64,000 nt of DNA. It comes from Pogona vitticeps (Eukaryota > Chordata > Lepidosauria > Squamata > Agamidae). Under the pieces are notes generated by a model that ran no database searches, was not told the DNA's origin, and saw only the letters and a list, made by a program, of their open reading frames with translations. Shown here one piece after another: positions 11,701-23,700 of the stretch; positions within the stretch are counted from its first letter, which is position 1, and every line of letters begins with the position of its first letter. The translations under genes were made by a program, and so were the position numbers. The DNA lies in the NCBI RefSeq assembly GCF_051106095.1, contig NC_135784.1:150261428-150325427 (forward strand). Direction: 5' to 3'.

Positions 11701-14700
11701 CTCACTGCCAGTAGCTGAGGTACCTGTGAGCTTTCAAGGCTGGAGGGGAGTTTGGCGGCTAGCGATTTCATCGACTCTGCCAGCAGCCGTGCTCGTGGGA
11801 AATGACCTGGCTGAACATGTGAAACGGGTGCTAGTGATTACACGCTCACAAGCTACCATGGGGACAGTTCAGGGGGGTACTGGAGAGCCCGAGGCTGGAG
11901 CAAATGAGGATAGTCCCGAAGCTGTGGTAGAAACCTTAACCACAGACAGCAAATTTGGCCAAGAGCAAAAGGCAGACGCCACTCTCCGAAAGTGTTTTGA
12001 AAAGGTGACAGACACCCAGTTAACACCTGAAACCCCAGCGAGATTTCGTGAGAAAAAGGGAATTTTATATAGAGAGACCCTGAGGAATATCTCAAAAGGG
12101 GGAGATGGGATCAGAAGTCAGCTAGTGGTACCTGAAAAGTATCGCCCCATGATCTTACAAAGGGGGCACTCTGACATGTTTGCTGCGCACTTAGGGGTGA
12201 ACAAAACCCAGCAGAGAATCACACAAAATTTTTACTGGCCTGAAATAGGGAAGCAGATCAAGGAGTTCTGTAAACAATGTGATGTGTGTCAGAGGCAGGG
12301 GAATAACCGTGACAGGACCAAAGCGAAGTTGTGCCCTTTGCCTGTGATTGACACCCCGTTCAAATGTATAGGAGTGGATATTGTGGGACCTTTGCCCAAG
12401 GCCACAAAGAGGGGGAACCGGTTCATCCTCACCATTGTGGACCATGCCACGAGGTACCCCGAAGCCATTCCCTTGACTAACATTGAAACTAACACAGTGG
12501 CAGATGCCTTGATGGGGTATATGTCCAGGATGGGATTTGCCTCAGAAATAATCACAGATTTGGGCGCATCGTTTACATCGAAGCTCATGAAACGGTTATG
12601 GCAAATCTGTGGAATTAAACACAAGGAAACCACTGCCTATCACCCCGAAAGTAATGGGTTAACGGAGAAGTTCAATGGGACTCTGATGCGCATGATTAGG
12701 GCTTACTTGGCAGAGAATCCAAACAATTGGGACCAGAAGCTGCAATCCCTTTTGTTTGCTTATCGATCAGTGCCACAAGCCAGTACCGGGTTCAGTCCGT
12801 TTGAACTTTTGTTTGGGAGAAGGGTGAAAGGTCCACTCGATTTAATCAAGCAAAATTGGGAGCAGATCACCCAGGAAGACCCACAAGATGTTGTGACATA
12901 TATAGACTCTTTAATGAATGACCTAAAGAGAAACTTAGAGCTAGCAGCAGAGAACCTGCAAGCTCAGAAGGTTAGACAGAAAACTTGGTATGACCAGAAA
13001 GCCAGGGAGAGGCACTTTAACCCAGGGGAGGAAGTGCTTTGGCTTAGGCCCTGCAAAGAGAACAAACTGCAGCTCAAATGGGCAGGACCATATAGGGTCA
13101 TTTCCAAGATGTCGGATCTGAACGACCTTATAGAGCAGGAGGAACACCAAGCACGAAGGGTAGTACATGTGAATGCCCTGAAACCCTACTACAGAGGGGA
13201 ACAGAGGGTTTTATTTGCAATAAAAGCAGCTGAGAGTGAGGAAGCTGAATTACCCTTCTGGGAGGGTAGAGGGGAAGTAAAATACAACCCAGATGAGGTA
13301 AAGATCAGTCCTGCACTCACCCAAGACCAGCAGCAAGACTTAAAAGTGCTGCTCACCAAATATCAAAAGGTGTTTTCGAATAAGCCGGGGATAGTGAAGG
13401 GAGTGATGCATCGGATCCATACAGGGGATGCAACCCCACAAGCAGTATCCCCATACCGAGTGACGGGACCCTATAGGGACAAGGTGCGGAAGGAGCTGGA
13501 CGAGATGCTTAGGGAGAACATAATCGTCCCCTCTTCTAGTCCTTGGTCCTCTCCGATAGTCCTGGTGGACAAGCCTGATGGGAGCATTAGGTTTTGTGTA
13601 GATTACAGGAAATTAAACCGCGTAACCACTCCTGATGCCTACCCAATGCCCAGGCTAGACAACCTGATTGAAACCATAGGGGGTTGTCGGTTCATTTCAT
13701 CATTGGACCTAGTAAAGGGATACTGGCAATTAAGGATTGATCCCAGGGATCAAGAAAAGACCGCATTTTGCAGCCCTTTCGGTCTCTATGAGTTTAGAGT
13801 CCTGAGTTTTGGTCTCAGAAATGCACCAGCCACATTCCAAAGGCTGATGGACCAGACCTTAGCAGGGCTCAGTGACTTTACTGTGGCCTACATTGACGAT
13901 ATAGGGATCTTCAGTAATACCTGGGAAGATCACCTGAAACACCTGGAGATAGTGCTGCAGAGGTTAAGTGCAGCAGGGCTAACGGTAAAGGCAAGCAAGT
14001 GTCAGCTGGGTAGCCCAGAAATAAAATACTTGGGTCACATAGTAGGGGGAGGAGTGATCAAACCCCTGGAGGCCAAAATAGAAGCCGTTCCTGATTGGCC
14101 CAGACCCAACACCAAGAAAAAAGTCAAATCATTTCTTGGGTTGGTGGGCTACTACAGAAAGTTCATTCCGAGGTTTAGCGAGATGGCGACTCCGCTGACC
14201 GATCTGACGCGGAAGAAGACTGATGACCGCATCCCGTGGACCAGCAACTGTGAGGAGGCGTTCCGGAGGTTGAAGGAGGCGCTCATCAATTATCCAGTGC
14301 TGCGTGCTCCCGACTTCGACCGGGAGTTCATCATCTACACCGATGCGTCTAACAGCGGGGTAGGAGCAGTTCTTTGCCAGGATGAAAATGGTGACCAGCA
14401 TCCAGTGTCCTACCTGAGTAGGAAACTCCAGAAAGGTGAGAGACATTTGGCAACCGTGGAAAAGGAGTGCCTGGCCATAGTATACGCGATTCAGAAGGCC
14501 AAACCTTACATCTGGGGAAGACATTTTATTCTGTGCACTGACCACTCACCACTGCAGTGGTTAAAGACAATGAAAACCCACAATAGTAAACTTATGAGGT
14601 GGGCTTTAAACCTGCAAGATTATGACTTCGAAGTGAAGGTGGTCAGAGGGTCAATGAACTGTGTTGCTGACGCATTGTCAAGAAGACCCGAAGAGTGAAG

Positions 14701-17700
14701 ACGGCGAAGAAACATGGACTATGTATATTTGGTGACCAAAAGTTAAATGTACCTGTTTTTTTTTTATCAGTCTTGGTTTGTATTAATAAAGGTAACTTAA
14801 TGTATTGTAAATATTAATGTTTAAATGCATAAATGATATGTTTAACCTAGAGTGTAAGTATGAGTAAGTATGGTATTGTGTTATAATGTATAACTGTTAT
14901 ATGTTTTGATCCTGGTTGTTTTTTTGGAGAAAAGCACTTCTGTGTGAACCAAACTGTTGTATGTATGATTGAGACTAAGCCACGTTATAGTATCTTCTTT
15001 ACCTGATCATTTTATTTTCCCTGTTTGTTATTTAAATAAACCTTGTTCTTTTGTTTGTTAAAAATCCATTCCTGGTCTGTGTGACTTCTTATAGGGAATG
15101 GTTGGTGGCAGCATAATTAAAGTGTGGCATATTCCAGTAGGTCTGGGGTTGTCACAGGATCTACATTATTTGGCCCTATTTCAGGCTCTGAATTTACTTC
15201 AGCTCTTGAGTTTTAGTGTTGCTTCCAACTGAATTGACCATTCCAGTAAGCAGATATGGAACAGCCAACAGACCATAGGAAGACACTTCTCTGGGCTCCT
15301 GCTTGAAACCAGGGGCTACGGCAAGCCACCAGCCTTGATTCAGGGCCAGGAAGCATAGAAATAAGCTATTCGATCAACTTGCCAGAAGTACGTACTAATA
15401 TAAACACCTGAGAAAGCAAAAGGATACGAGTAAGGCAGTGTCTTGTCATGGGTAGGGACTGGTTGGAACATCGGACATCATCCACAAAAGCTAAACACCT
15501 CTGACTGGAACGGGTTGTGTGTGCCTGAAGAGAATAAATCAGGACAGAAAAGTATATTCTAGTCTGCTGGCAGAGAAGATGCCATCACACATAGGCTCTC
15601 ATGTTCAGAAAGTATCCCTTCTTCCAAAAAGGAACAGTCACTGCAACATCAACTCCTGGACGTCTTTCATATCCATGAAAGAGGCTGGCTTGGAAAACCA
15701 ATAGAACTGCCGGAAAAAAAAAACTCAAGCTAGAAGAAACTGGGCTCAGCCATGAACGCATTTATATTCTCAAGCAGATTTCAAGAGGTGACAAATTATT
15801 TTTCTGAATTTTGAACAGGAGCACAAATTATGTACTTATCTGAACATTGTGACATTTCACAGCTAGCTTGTTTTATGCCCCTGTCTTGGCTACACAAAGG
15901 AAAATCAACAACTTCTATCTCTACTACTGAGCCATGAAGTTACAGAAGCGCACGCAGTCTGGCTCAAGTACCTGCTGGGCAGCGCCCTCAGTGGCCAGCA
16001 TTCTGCGTTCCTTCAGCTGCCGGTGCAGAAGAGCCTCAACACCATAGCGCTGTCGGTATCGTCTCAAATATTTCAGCCGCTTCAGGTTTTCACGCTCTTT
16101 AGCCAGAAGTCCCTCTGGGCCTGTCAGGAGGCTGCTACCTGGAAGACACCAAGGAAGCATCCTCAAGGCAGACTCAAAGTACTGCCCTGCTTTTTGCCAA
16201 ACTCAGCAGAGCAAAAAACACAGGGCTTCTATCATCTTCCGGAATCTCACTGAGCTCAATCCCTTCATTATTTCCACCTTTCAGTTATTAACCCAGATAA
16301 ACACGTATTACGTAAAACACAAAGAGCACATGAATATGACCCTATGCTGATCTACAGCCATGTGAAGCTGTATGGTTGTTAGTACTGAGAGGAAATTAAA
16401 TTTAGAATGGAAAAAAGTTACTCAGCTGAGCCTACGGGGCAATTAACTACAGTGGTGTCCTGCATGACGACGATAATCCGTTCCGTTAAAATCGCTATAA
16501 AGCAAAATTGTCATCATGCGAAAGTAAAAAACCCATTCGAATGCACTGAACACCGGTTAATGAGTTCCAATGGGGGAAATACCTGCTTGTTTTGCGAAGA
16601 TCCTCCATAAGGGAAGCCATTTTTGATAGTTGTCTTTCGAAAATAGGTCCAGAAAACAGCGGGGAGCCATTTTGAAAACCCGAGGATCACCTGTTTCTAA
16701 TCGTTGTGAAGCGAAAAAGCGGTTCCCGAAGCAGGGAACTATTTATTGTTAAGCGAAAAACCCCATAGGAATCATCGTTTTGTAATCGCTATAGTGATAG
16801 CAAAAAACCCTCATCGTTAAGCGATTTTGTCATGAAGCGGGGTCATCGTCAAGCGGGGCACCACTGTACAGCTGTATTTAGAGAAAAACACGTTCTCTTA
16901 TAAAATTCAGAAAATGGTACATTGATTGTAACAGCAGGAGCTCACCTCTCCCTTGATGTTTACATCAGATTTCCAGATACGTATGTTCTATAAATAGCAT
17001 CCTAAGATTGTAGCTATACTGCATCTCTCCTACTCTTAGGGACAACTGGTACTCAATTTTTTAAAATAAGACCTAACAAATTCCTATTTTAAAGATCGTT
17101 TAAGCAGCAGTTCCATAAATAGTATCAAGCAATAACTCAGAACAGACCTTCAGAAAGAGGCACAAAACAATTGGGTTCTTCAGTAACTGCTTTCAGATGG
17201 CTACCCTAATGATCAGCTTTAGCAAAACCTTGGCCCTCCCTGCCCCTATATAAAATTATGTCCATGTACCTATAGTTTCATGTTCCACTTTGCGACTGTG
17301 CAAGTACCGGCGTTTCTTCTCTTTCAGGAGGTGTTGAAGGCGTTTGAACTGATCAATATACAGAGACTGCAACCGGATCAGTTTCTCTCGCATGATCAGC
17401 GCCACTTCCTCAGCAGTGTACACACCAGCATGTCTGCACAAGCAGGACCCAACTGCATAAGTAGAGAGTCTAATTCACAGCTTAAACCTCTCTAATCATT
17501 ATCATGGAAGAGCTAGGTAAAGTAGTGCTTGGTAGCAGAAGGAAGTATTTAAGAGCTATACAATCAATCAGAAAGACCTGTAACCTTCAATAGACAGAGT
17601 GTTTAGTGCAGCGTTTCCTTCTGCATGATCAAATAGAAGATGCTAACATGGCAAACTTCAAAGAACACAGGGATTTTCCAAAAAGGCCCAGGAGGCTATA

Positions 17701-20700
17701 ATTCAGTCTCAACATATTTGAGATGCTCCTAGAGCCATTGTCACTTATCACGTATATGTTCATAAGCTATAAAGGGCAAAACAACTTACGAATATGACAT
17801 CATTATTGTTCTTTACATAGGTCTGTCATTAATAAGCATTAAGAAAACATTTAGAATGGGAAAGTCAGGCTCTCAGCAAAATAACTACCTCTACTAATCA
17901 GCATCTCATGAGAAGACTCCCTGGAAAAGACCCTGATGTTGGGAAAATGTGAAGGCAAGAGGAGAAGGGGATGACAGAGGACAAGATGGTTGGACAGTGT
18001 CACTGTAGCTATCAACATGAATTTGACCCAAATTCTGGGAGGCAGTGGAAGACAGGAGGGCCTGGCATGCTCTGGTCCATGGGGTCACGAAGAGTCAGTC
18101 AGACACAACTTAACGACTAAACAACAACTAATCAGCAACATCAGATAATATCTTGTCGTGTAACTCTGCATGCACAGTACTGATTATTTCATCAACAGCA
18201 GCAAATAGCCACTGATTAGTGATTTCAGGGACATATGACTTGTCTACATTACAGAAAAGCTGTGAGCATCCCAAAATCATCAAACAATGCTTTAATTTCC
18301 TGATAGTGATTGACATAGTCACTAATGCAAATGTGCAAGTGTGCAATAGGATTTTAGTTTTCTTGTACAATCATCTGTAAATATGAGACTGGCTGCATCA
18401 ATAAAGGAAGCCACAGTCCTTATTAAACAGGTACTGTATGTCACACAAACCACTGCTTTTCTTCTAAGAGGTTGTTTACAGTGAAATAATATTCTAAATT
18501 ATAAGCTTCAAGTAAACTGTTCACAGAAAGGTTCAGTGCCTCCTGGAAGAGCAGTCTTAATTTATATTGTCCAAAAGCAGCAATTCAAGCAAGGAGGAAC
18601 ACCATTCATATGACTCACTTTAGGGGGTCCTCCTGGTCACTGTCAATGCTATCAGCTTCACTGTCGGGATCTCCTCTCCATGTTTGATCCACAGTAAGAG
18701 GCTCCTGCTCTCCATCACTCCAGCTGTCCTCATCTAGAGGAACAGAAACCCATTACATTTGTTACTGGGAGGAGAATCTGTTGATGCTCTTACGTTTTCC
18801 ATAAGAAGAATTTATAAGCACAGATTAAAGAACAAAAATCAAGCAGAGAATCCAGTAAGGCTGTTCTCTTTTGCTAATGCCTACCTACCAAATACATCCC
18901 TCTGGTTTCTCAAATTCATCCTTTTCTACGTATCCAGACAAACACCACCTAAGCTGTAAATGGGAAAATACATTTGTATCTCTGTGGGAAAAGATCTGGG
19001 CTTGGAAGAAGATGTATTAGTGAATGTAAAATACTCAGTATTATGCACTGATGTCATTTATACAAGAAACTGTTTTTAGGATTCTCTAATAACATTCTGC
19101 CAGACAATTCTGATTTTTATATGGACAATCCATTAATCTTAATTTATTTAAAAAAATCACTAACTTCTCTCTACATGTACAAAGTGTATATATAAATTAT
19201 CACTAATGACAGTGAAGATGTTAAATGTTGCCAGATGACCAGCCACATTCAGAAAATATCAAGTGCTGCCAATGTACCAATTATTATCTGAGTATACATT
19301 TAAAAAATATCTAAACATGCACATGCACACACACACACACCAGTGCCCATATGAATACTGCTTCCAGTTTTCTTCTTTAGCTGGCTTTTGCTTCTCAACT
19401 ACAAGAGGGACAAGCTATCTGTGGCAGTCTAGATGTAGTTGGACTCCCATCAACCCTAACCTGTAGGGCCAACAGCCAGGGACGATGAGCACTGGGATGC
19501 ACCAACATCTAAAGAACCAAGGTTTTCCATCCTTGAACTACAAAACTAAAGTTTTTCATTAGGACATGACAGATTCTAGCTGCACAACTTATTCTAATGA
19601 CAAAAAGAACAGTGCCATTATTGCTTCGTCTACTCACCCAAAATCCTGCTAGCTTCACTACGGCTAGCTTCAGCAGTCTGGGAGCCTAAATCAGTCTTGG
19701 CATAGGAGCTCAACTGACAGAGGAGAGACTCTCGTACAGGACTAGGATTGGATTTCTTCATCTGTGCCTGCAGCGCCAGAGCATTTCTGCGGGCATGTTC
19801 AGCACAGAAAGAAATACTAGATGGGGAGGAAAAACGGAAATCAGTCTTCTATGACCTCAGAAATAAATTTCCACTTCAATTTGCTGAAGTTGGGGAACAG
19901 AAATGAACATAAACATCCTCCCTGATGGCAACCTACATTTTAAAAAGTAGGCAAACCATTTGAAGAGCATACAGATCATGTATTGACTAGAATTCTGATG
20001 TTCATGTAAGGTTTCATTACTCAACAGGGCTAACTGATGAGGTATCAGCTAAGCCACATACCTGGTCAGATGCCAGAATGCAGAACTGAGTTGTAAACTG
20101 GCAACTCGTCTATTAGCTGTTATTAGCCATATCAAGTTACATAAACACAAAGAGTATTCTGGCCATAGTAATGAGCACCAAGTTACAATGCAGCCACTTC
20201 TGAAAGGGAGATACTGCCGTTTAAAAATTCAAGATACTGCCATTTAGAAAAGATGGGGTGCTGCTTTTACAGTATATATTGATCTACCTTGTATGAACCA
20301 AGAGGCAAACTATCTCTTTGGGCATTAAGTAATTTAGTCTTGACATTGTATCTGCAAGTTCTGTTTTGAAGGAATCAGAATGCTGTTGGAAAAATATTGT
20401 GTGTATAGCAGTAATCAGACAAGTGGTTTCTCTCACTTGTCCAGGTGCCTATCATGCCACCAGCTGAGACTGCTTTCATGATTACTGTCGTGTGCACTTT
20501 TTTCCCCCGAAAAGGAAAAACTGGCTGTAAAATTAAACAGCATATTTTCAAACCTGTGATCAATTGTCTTCATGTACAGTCTTCATTTTTCTTACTTTTT
20601 AACATGAAGAGACAAGACTTTTACAAAGAAAATGAGAATTCAAGAATGGCTGAATTTTCATAAAATGTTAAGTCAGAATTCTTCAGAAACCTGGCTTATC

Positions 20701-23700
20701 TTACACAAGCAAGGGTGTTCATGCATATGGCCCAACTGCTCCTAGCTACTGCCTCCTACAAGCAGGACTGGCAAAACGACTAGGAACACTGACAGGGAAG
20801 AAAAGCACAGCATTACATCTGAACACAGACCCTAATACAGTGGTGCCCCACTTGACAACGATAATGCGTTCCAAGCAAATTGCTGTTAAGCAAAATCATC
20901 GTCAAGGGGAAAAAAACCCATTGAAATGCATTGAAAACAGGTCAATGCATTCCAATGGGGGAAATACCTGCTCGTCCAGCGAAGATCCTCCATAGGGGAA
21001 GCCATTTTTCATCGCTGTCTTCCGGAAATAGGTCCAGAAAACAGCAGGGAGCCATTTTGAAAACCCGACTATCAGGTGTTTTTAATCAACGTAATGCGAA
21101 AAACCGGTTGCTGAAGTAGGGAACCGATCGTCGTAAAACAAGCGATTTCATCGTCAAACAGGGTAATCGTCAAGCGGGGCACCACTGTATCTCTATCCTG
21201 AACATCAAATTCTGGCTTCAAACTTTGGTTTGACAGAGAAATAACAGGCCAAAGGTCCTACTTTGAACATTATAATAAACCTTTCCCAACTTTCTCATTA
21301 CTTTAAGCTAATACAGAGCACCTTACTATCAGCACGTTTAATCACAAACGTTAAGCAGGGATTTCGAGGAATAAAAAATCAGTTTCCTAGGGATGCAGTC
21401 AGTACATAATTCAAGATTACATAACAAAACTTCACAGCATGAGCAGATATATCTGATGAAGCAAGTTACTGTCCATAAAAGCTTATGCCAAATAAAACAT
21501 GCCAATCTTTAAGGTGTCACAAGAACCTTTTGTCTTATTTGCTACTACAGAGCTGCATGGATACCACCTTGAAAATATATAGCAAAGATTTCTCTTCACC
21601 AAGGTACTATAAAGTTACTCATGCCACATATCGGAAAATATATGGTAACTTTACATAGTTCGGAAATAACAAAGTAATAAGGAACTATCATTTTTCAGTG
21701 TATGTGTGAGCCACAGCAAACTCTGGATTCACAAACCTCCCCCTCCAATCCGTGAAAAGAAAGAGGTCACAAGTAGTCAGGTCCAGTTTTAAACTAAATG
21801 CAATTCCTAATGACTTACAAACTAAAGGAAAGACAAGATATAAATGTTACAAATAAATACATTACCTGTAATTTAAAAACAGTGCGTACTTTGAATCTAA
21901 AGTGTGGCCTCCCCATTCCAAGACTGTACTTCTTAAAAAAGTGACTGATGTTATGATTAATATTAAGGCCATCGCCCCCCATGCCATGAGGGAACAGGCC
22001 GGGTAGTGGGACTCGTTCAGCCCTGGAAGGCAGCCCATCCAGGAGAAGGAAAACTCTGACTTCAAACCTCCACTGTCTTGTGACTATATCCACTGATGGA
22101 AAAGGCTTCAGGAGTTAACCCCGAGGCAAAATCCAGAGCCGAAGTCCCGGAGGCAGTTCGTGACATTCTGTCAACTCCTGCGACGTCACTGGAACCAGTT
22201 GTATTGGCTCTTGCCTTTCCACTGGACTATTTCAGTGATGTGGAGAGGGGGAATTTGCTGGTTGGGTAACAGCCTATCCTCCATATTATTTTAACCAGGC
22301 TTCGTGCCCTAGAGGACACTCTAGCTTTGCATACAGCGTCAAAATACTAGACTCTGTTCCAAGTCCTCCATACAGAGCACATTACCATAGTCTCTCAAGA
22401 CTGAAGGATGCCTATGAAGAGTGTGCAAATGACACTAAGCAGTACCTTAGCTCAGACAGTCCCAGTGTGGCTACAGTGTGGCACACTAGAGCTGCAACAG
22501 CAATCACCCCTTATCACGGGCAATATGAGCTGAGGGGTGAAATCCAACAATATTTGGAGGACCGTGTTTTCCCCCTCACACCTTTAGTGCGAATGCATCT
22601 ATTCCACAAGCAAGCAAAGACTTTTTCCAGGAAAGCCTTTCCTCAGTAACTAGCCATCTGTGTGAGATTTTTAGATGGACTGTTATGCATTACTGCTTTG
22701 ACTGGATTTTTAGTACTACTTGTGTTTTTAATTTCTCTAAGTGACATTTCCTTTTTTTTAGTATTTCTATACTTTTGTTCTTAGCTTTAATTTTGCCTTT
22801 TAATTATGCAAGCTCTTTATACTCACTGTTCTTAGCTTAAATAATGTCTTTTAATGATGTTAACTACCATTGTATACTCATTGTTTTCAACTTTAAGTAT
22901 TGTCTTTCAATGTTGTAAGCTGCCTTGGCTCCTTTTCAAGGAGAAAGGCATGGTAAAATATTTTAAAGAAAAAAAATAACAAACAGAATCCACTTGAACA
23001 GAGTACGGGTTTTCCAAGTAGAGGATACTCAGGAGTGGTTTATTATTCCATTCATCTAGGGGGTGTCCTGGGACTGCACAGCTTGCCCATGACTACACAG
23101 ACTGGCTCTACTCAGTGAAGGCAATGGGGAATTTAACTCCCAACCTCTGGCTCCACAGGAAGGTGCCCAAGCCTGTGAGCTATCCAGCCTGCTCCAAAAC
23201 AGGCTAATTCCTAGATTTTCTGTTGACCAACAACATCTTCATTTTGTTTGTGTACTCTCATTGTGCTTCTTACTTATGGAATCTAAACCTTCCATGGCTG
23301 TAATCTTAATTCTTTGTGTGAAAAATACTGTGCCCTTTTAATTCTTTTTATTTGTTTACTAAAGGATATGAAGAGTAAAGAATGATTTGAAATATTAGAA
23401 AGAAAATTACTTTGAAACTTTTAAAAAATATTAGAAAAACAGAAACTAAAAACACATCTATATCGTATCATTACATTAATTCATTTCTCTTAAACATACA
23501 GTGGTGCCTCGCTTAACGATGTTAATTGGTTCCAAAAAACATTGCTATGGGAAAACATCGCTAAGCGAAACACCATTTCCCATAGGAATGCATTGAAAAC
23601 CGGTTAATCCGTTCCAATGGGAACGGATTACCGTCCTTAAGCGAAAATCGCCATAGGAAACATCGCTAAGCGAAACAATGTTTCCCCCATTGGAATGCAC

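Larger units (their letters stand above)
9269..15156 (+). mobile_element. Ty3/gypsy LTR retrotransposon, Gmr1-like, antisense in a KANSL2 intron
   Basis: The element is about 5.9 kb. It has a 5' LTR (9269-9755), a leader with a candidate primer-binding site from 9761 (TGGTGTCCAGCG), one gag-pol ORF (10166-14698), a 3' non-coding stretch and a partial 3' LTR (14938-15156). GGATC is present at 9264-9268 and 15157-15161 as the probable 5-bp target duplication. An alternative LTR start at TGTCATGGG (9298) lacks matching flanks. The 219 bp shared by the two LTRs differ at only two positions, indicating recent insertion. It sits opposite to KANSL2 between coding exons 6 and 7. Confidence 0.9.

Noticed and set aside
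15428-15524. Initial thought that one KANSL2 exon had been destroyed by the gypsy insertion
   Set aside because: The exon encoding [11 protein letters not shown] was found intact at 15428-15524 with good splice sites, just outside the 3' LTR.
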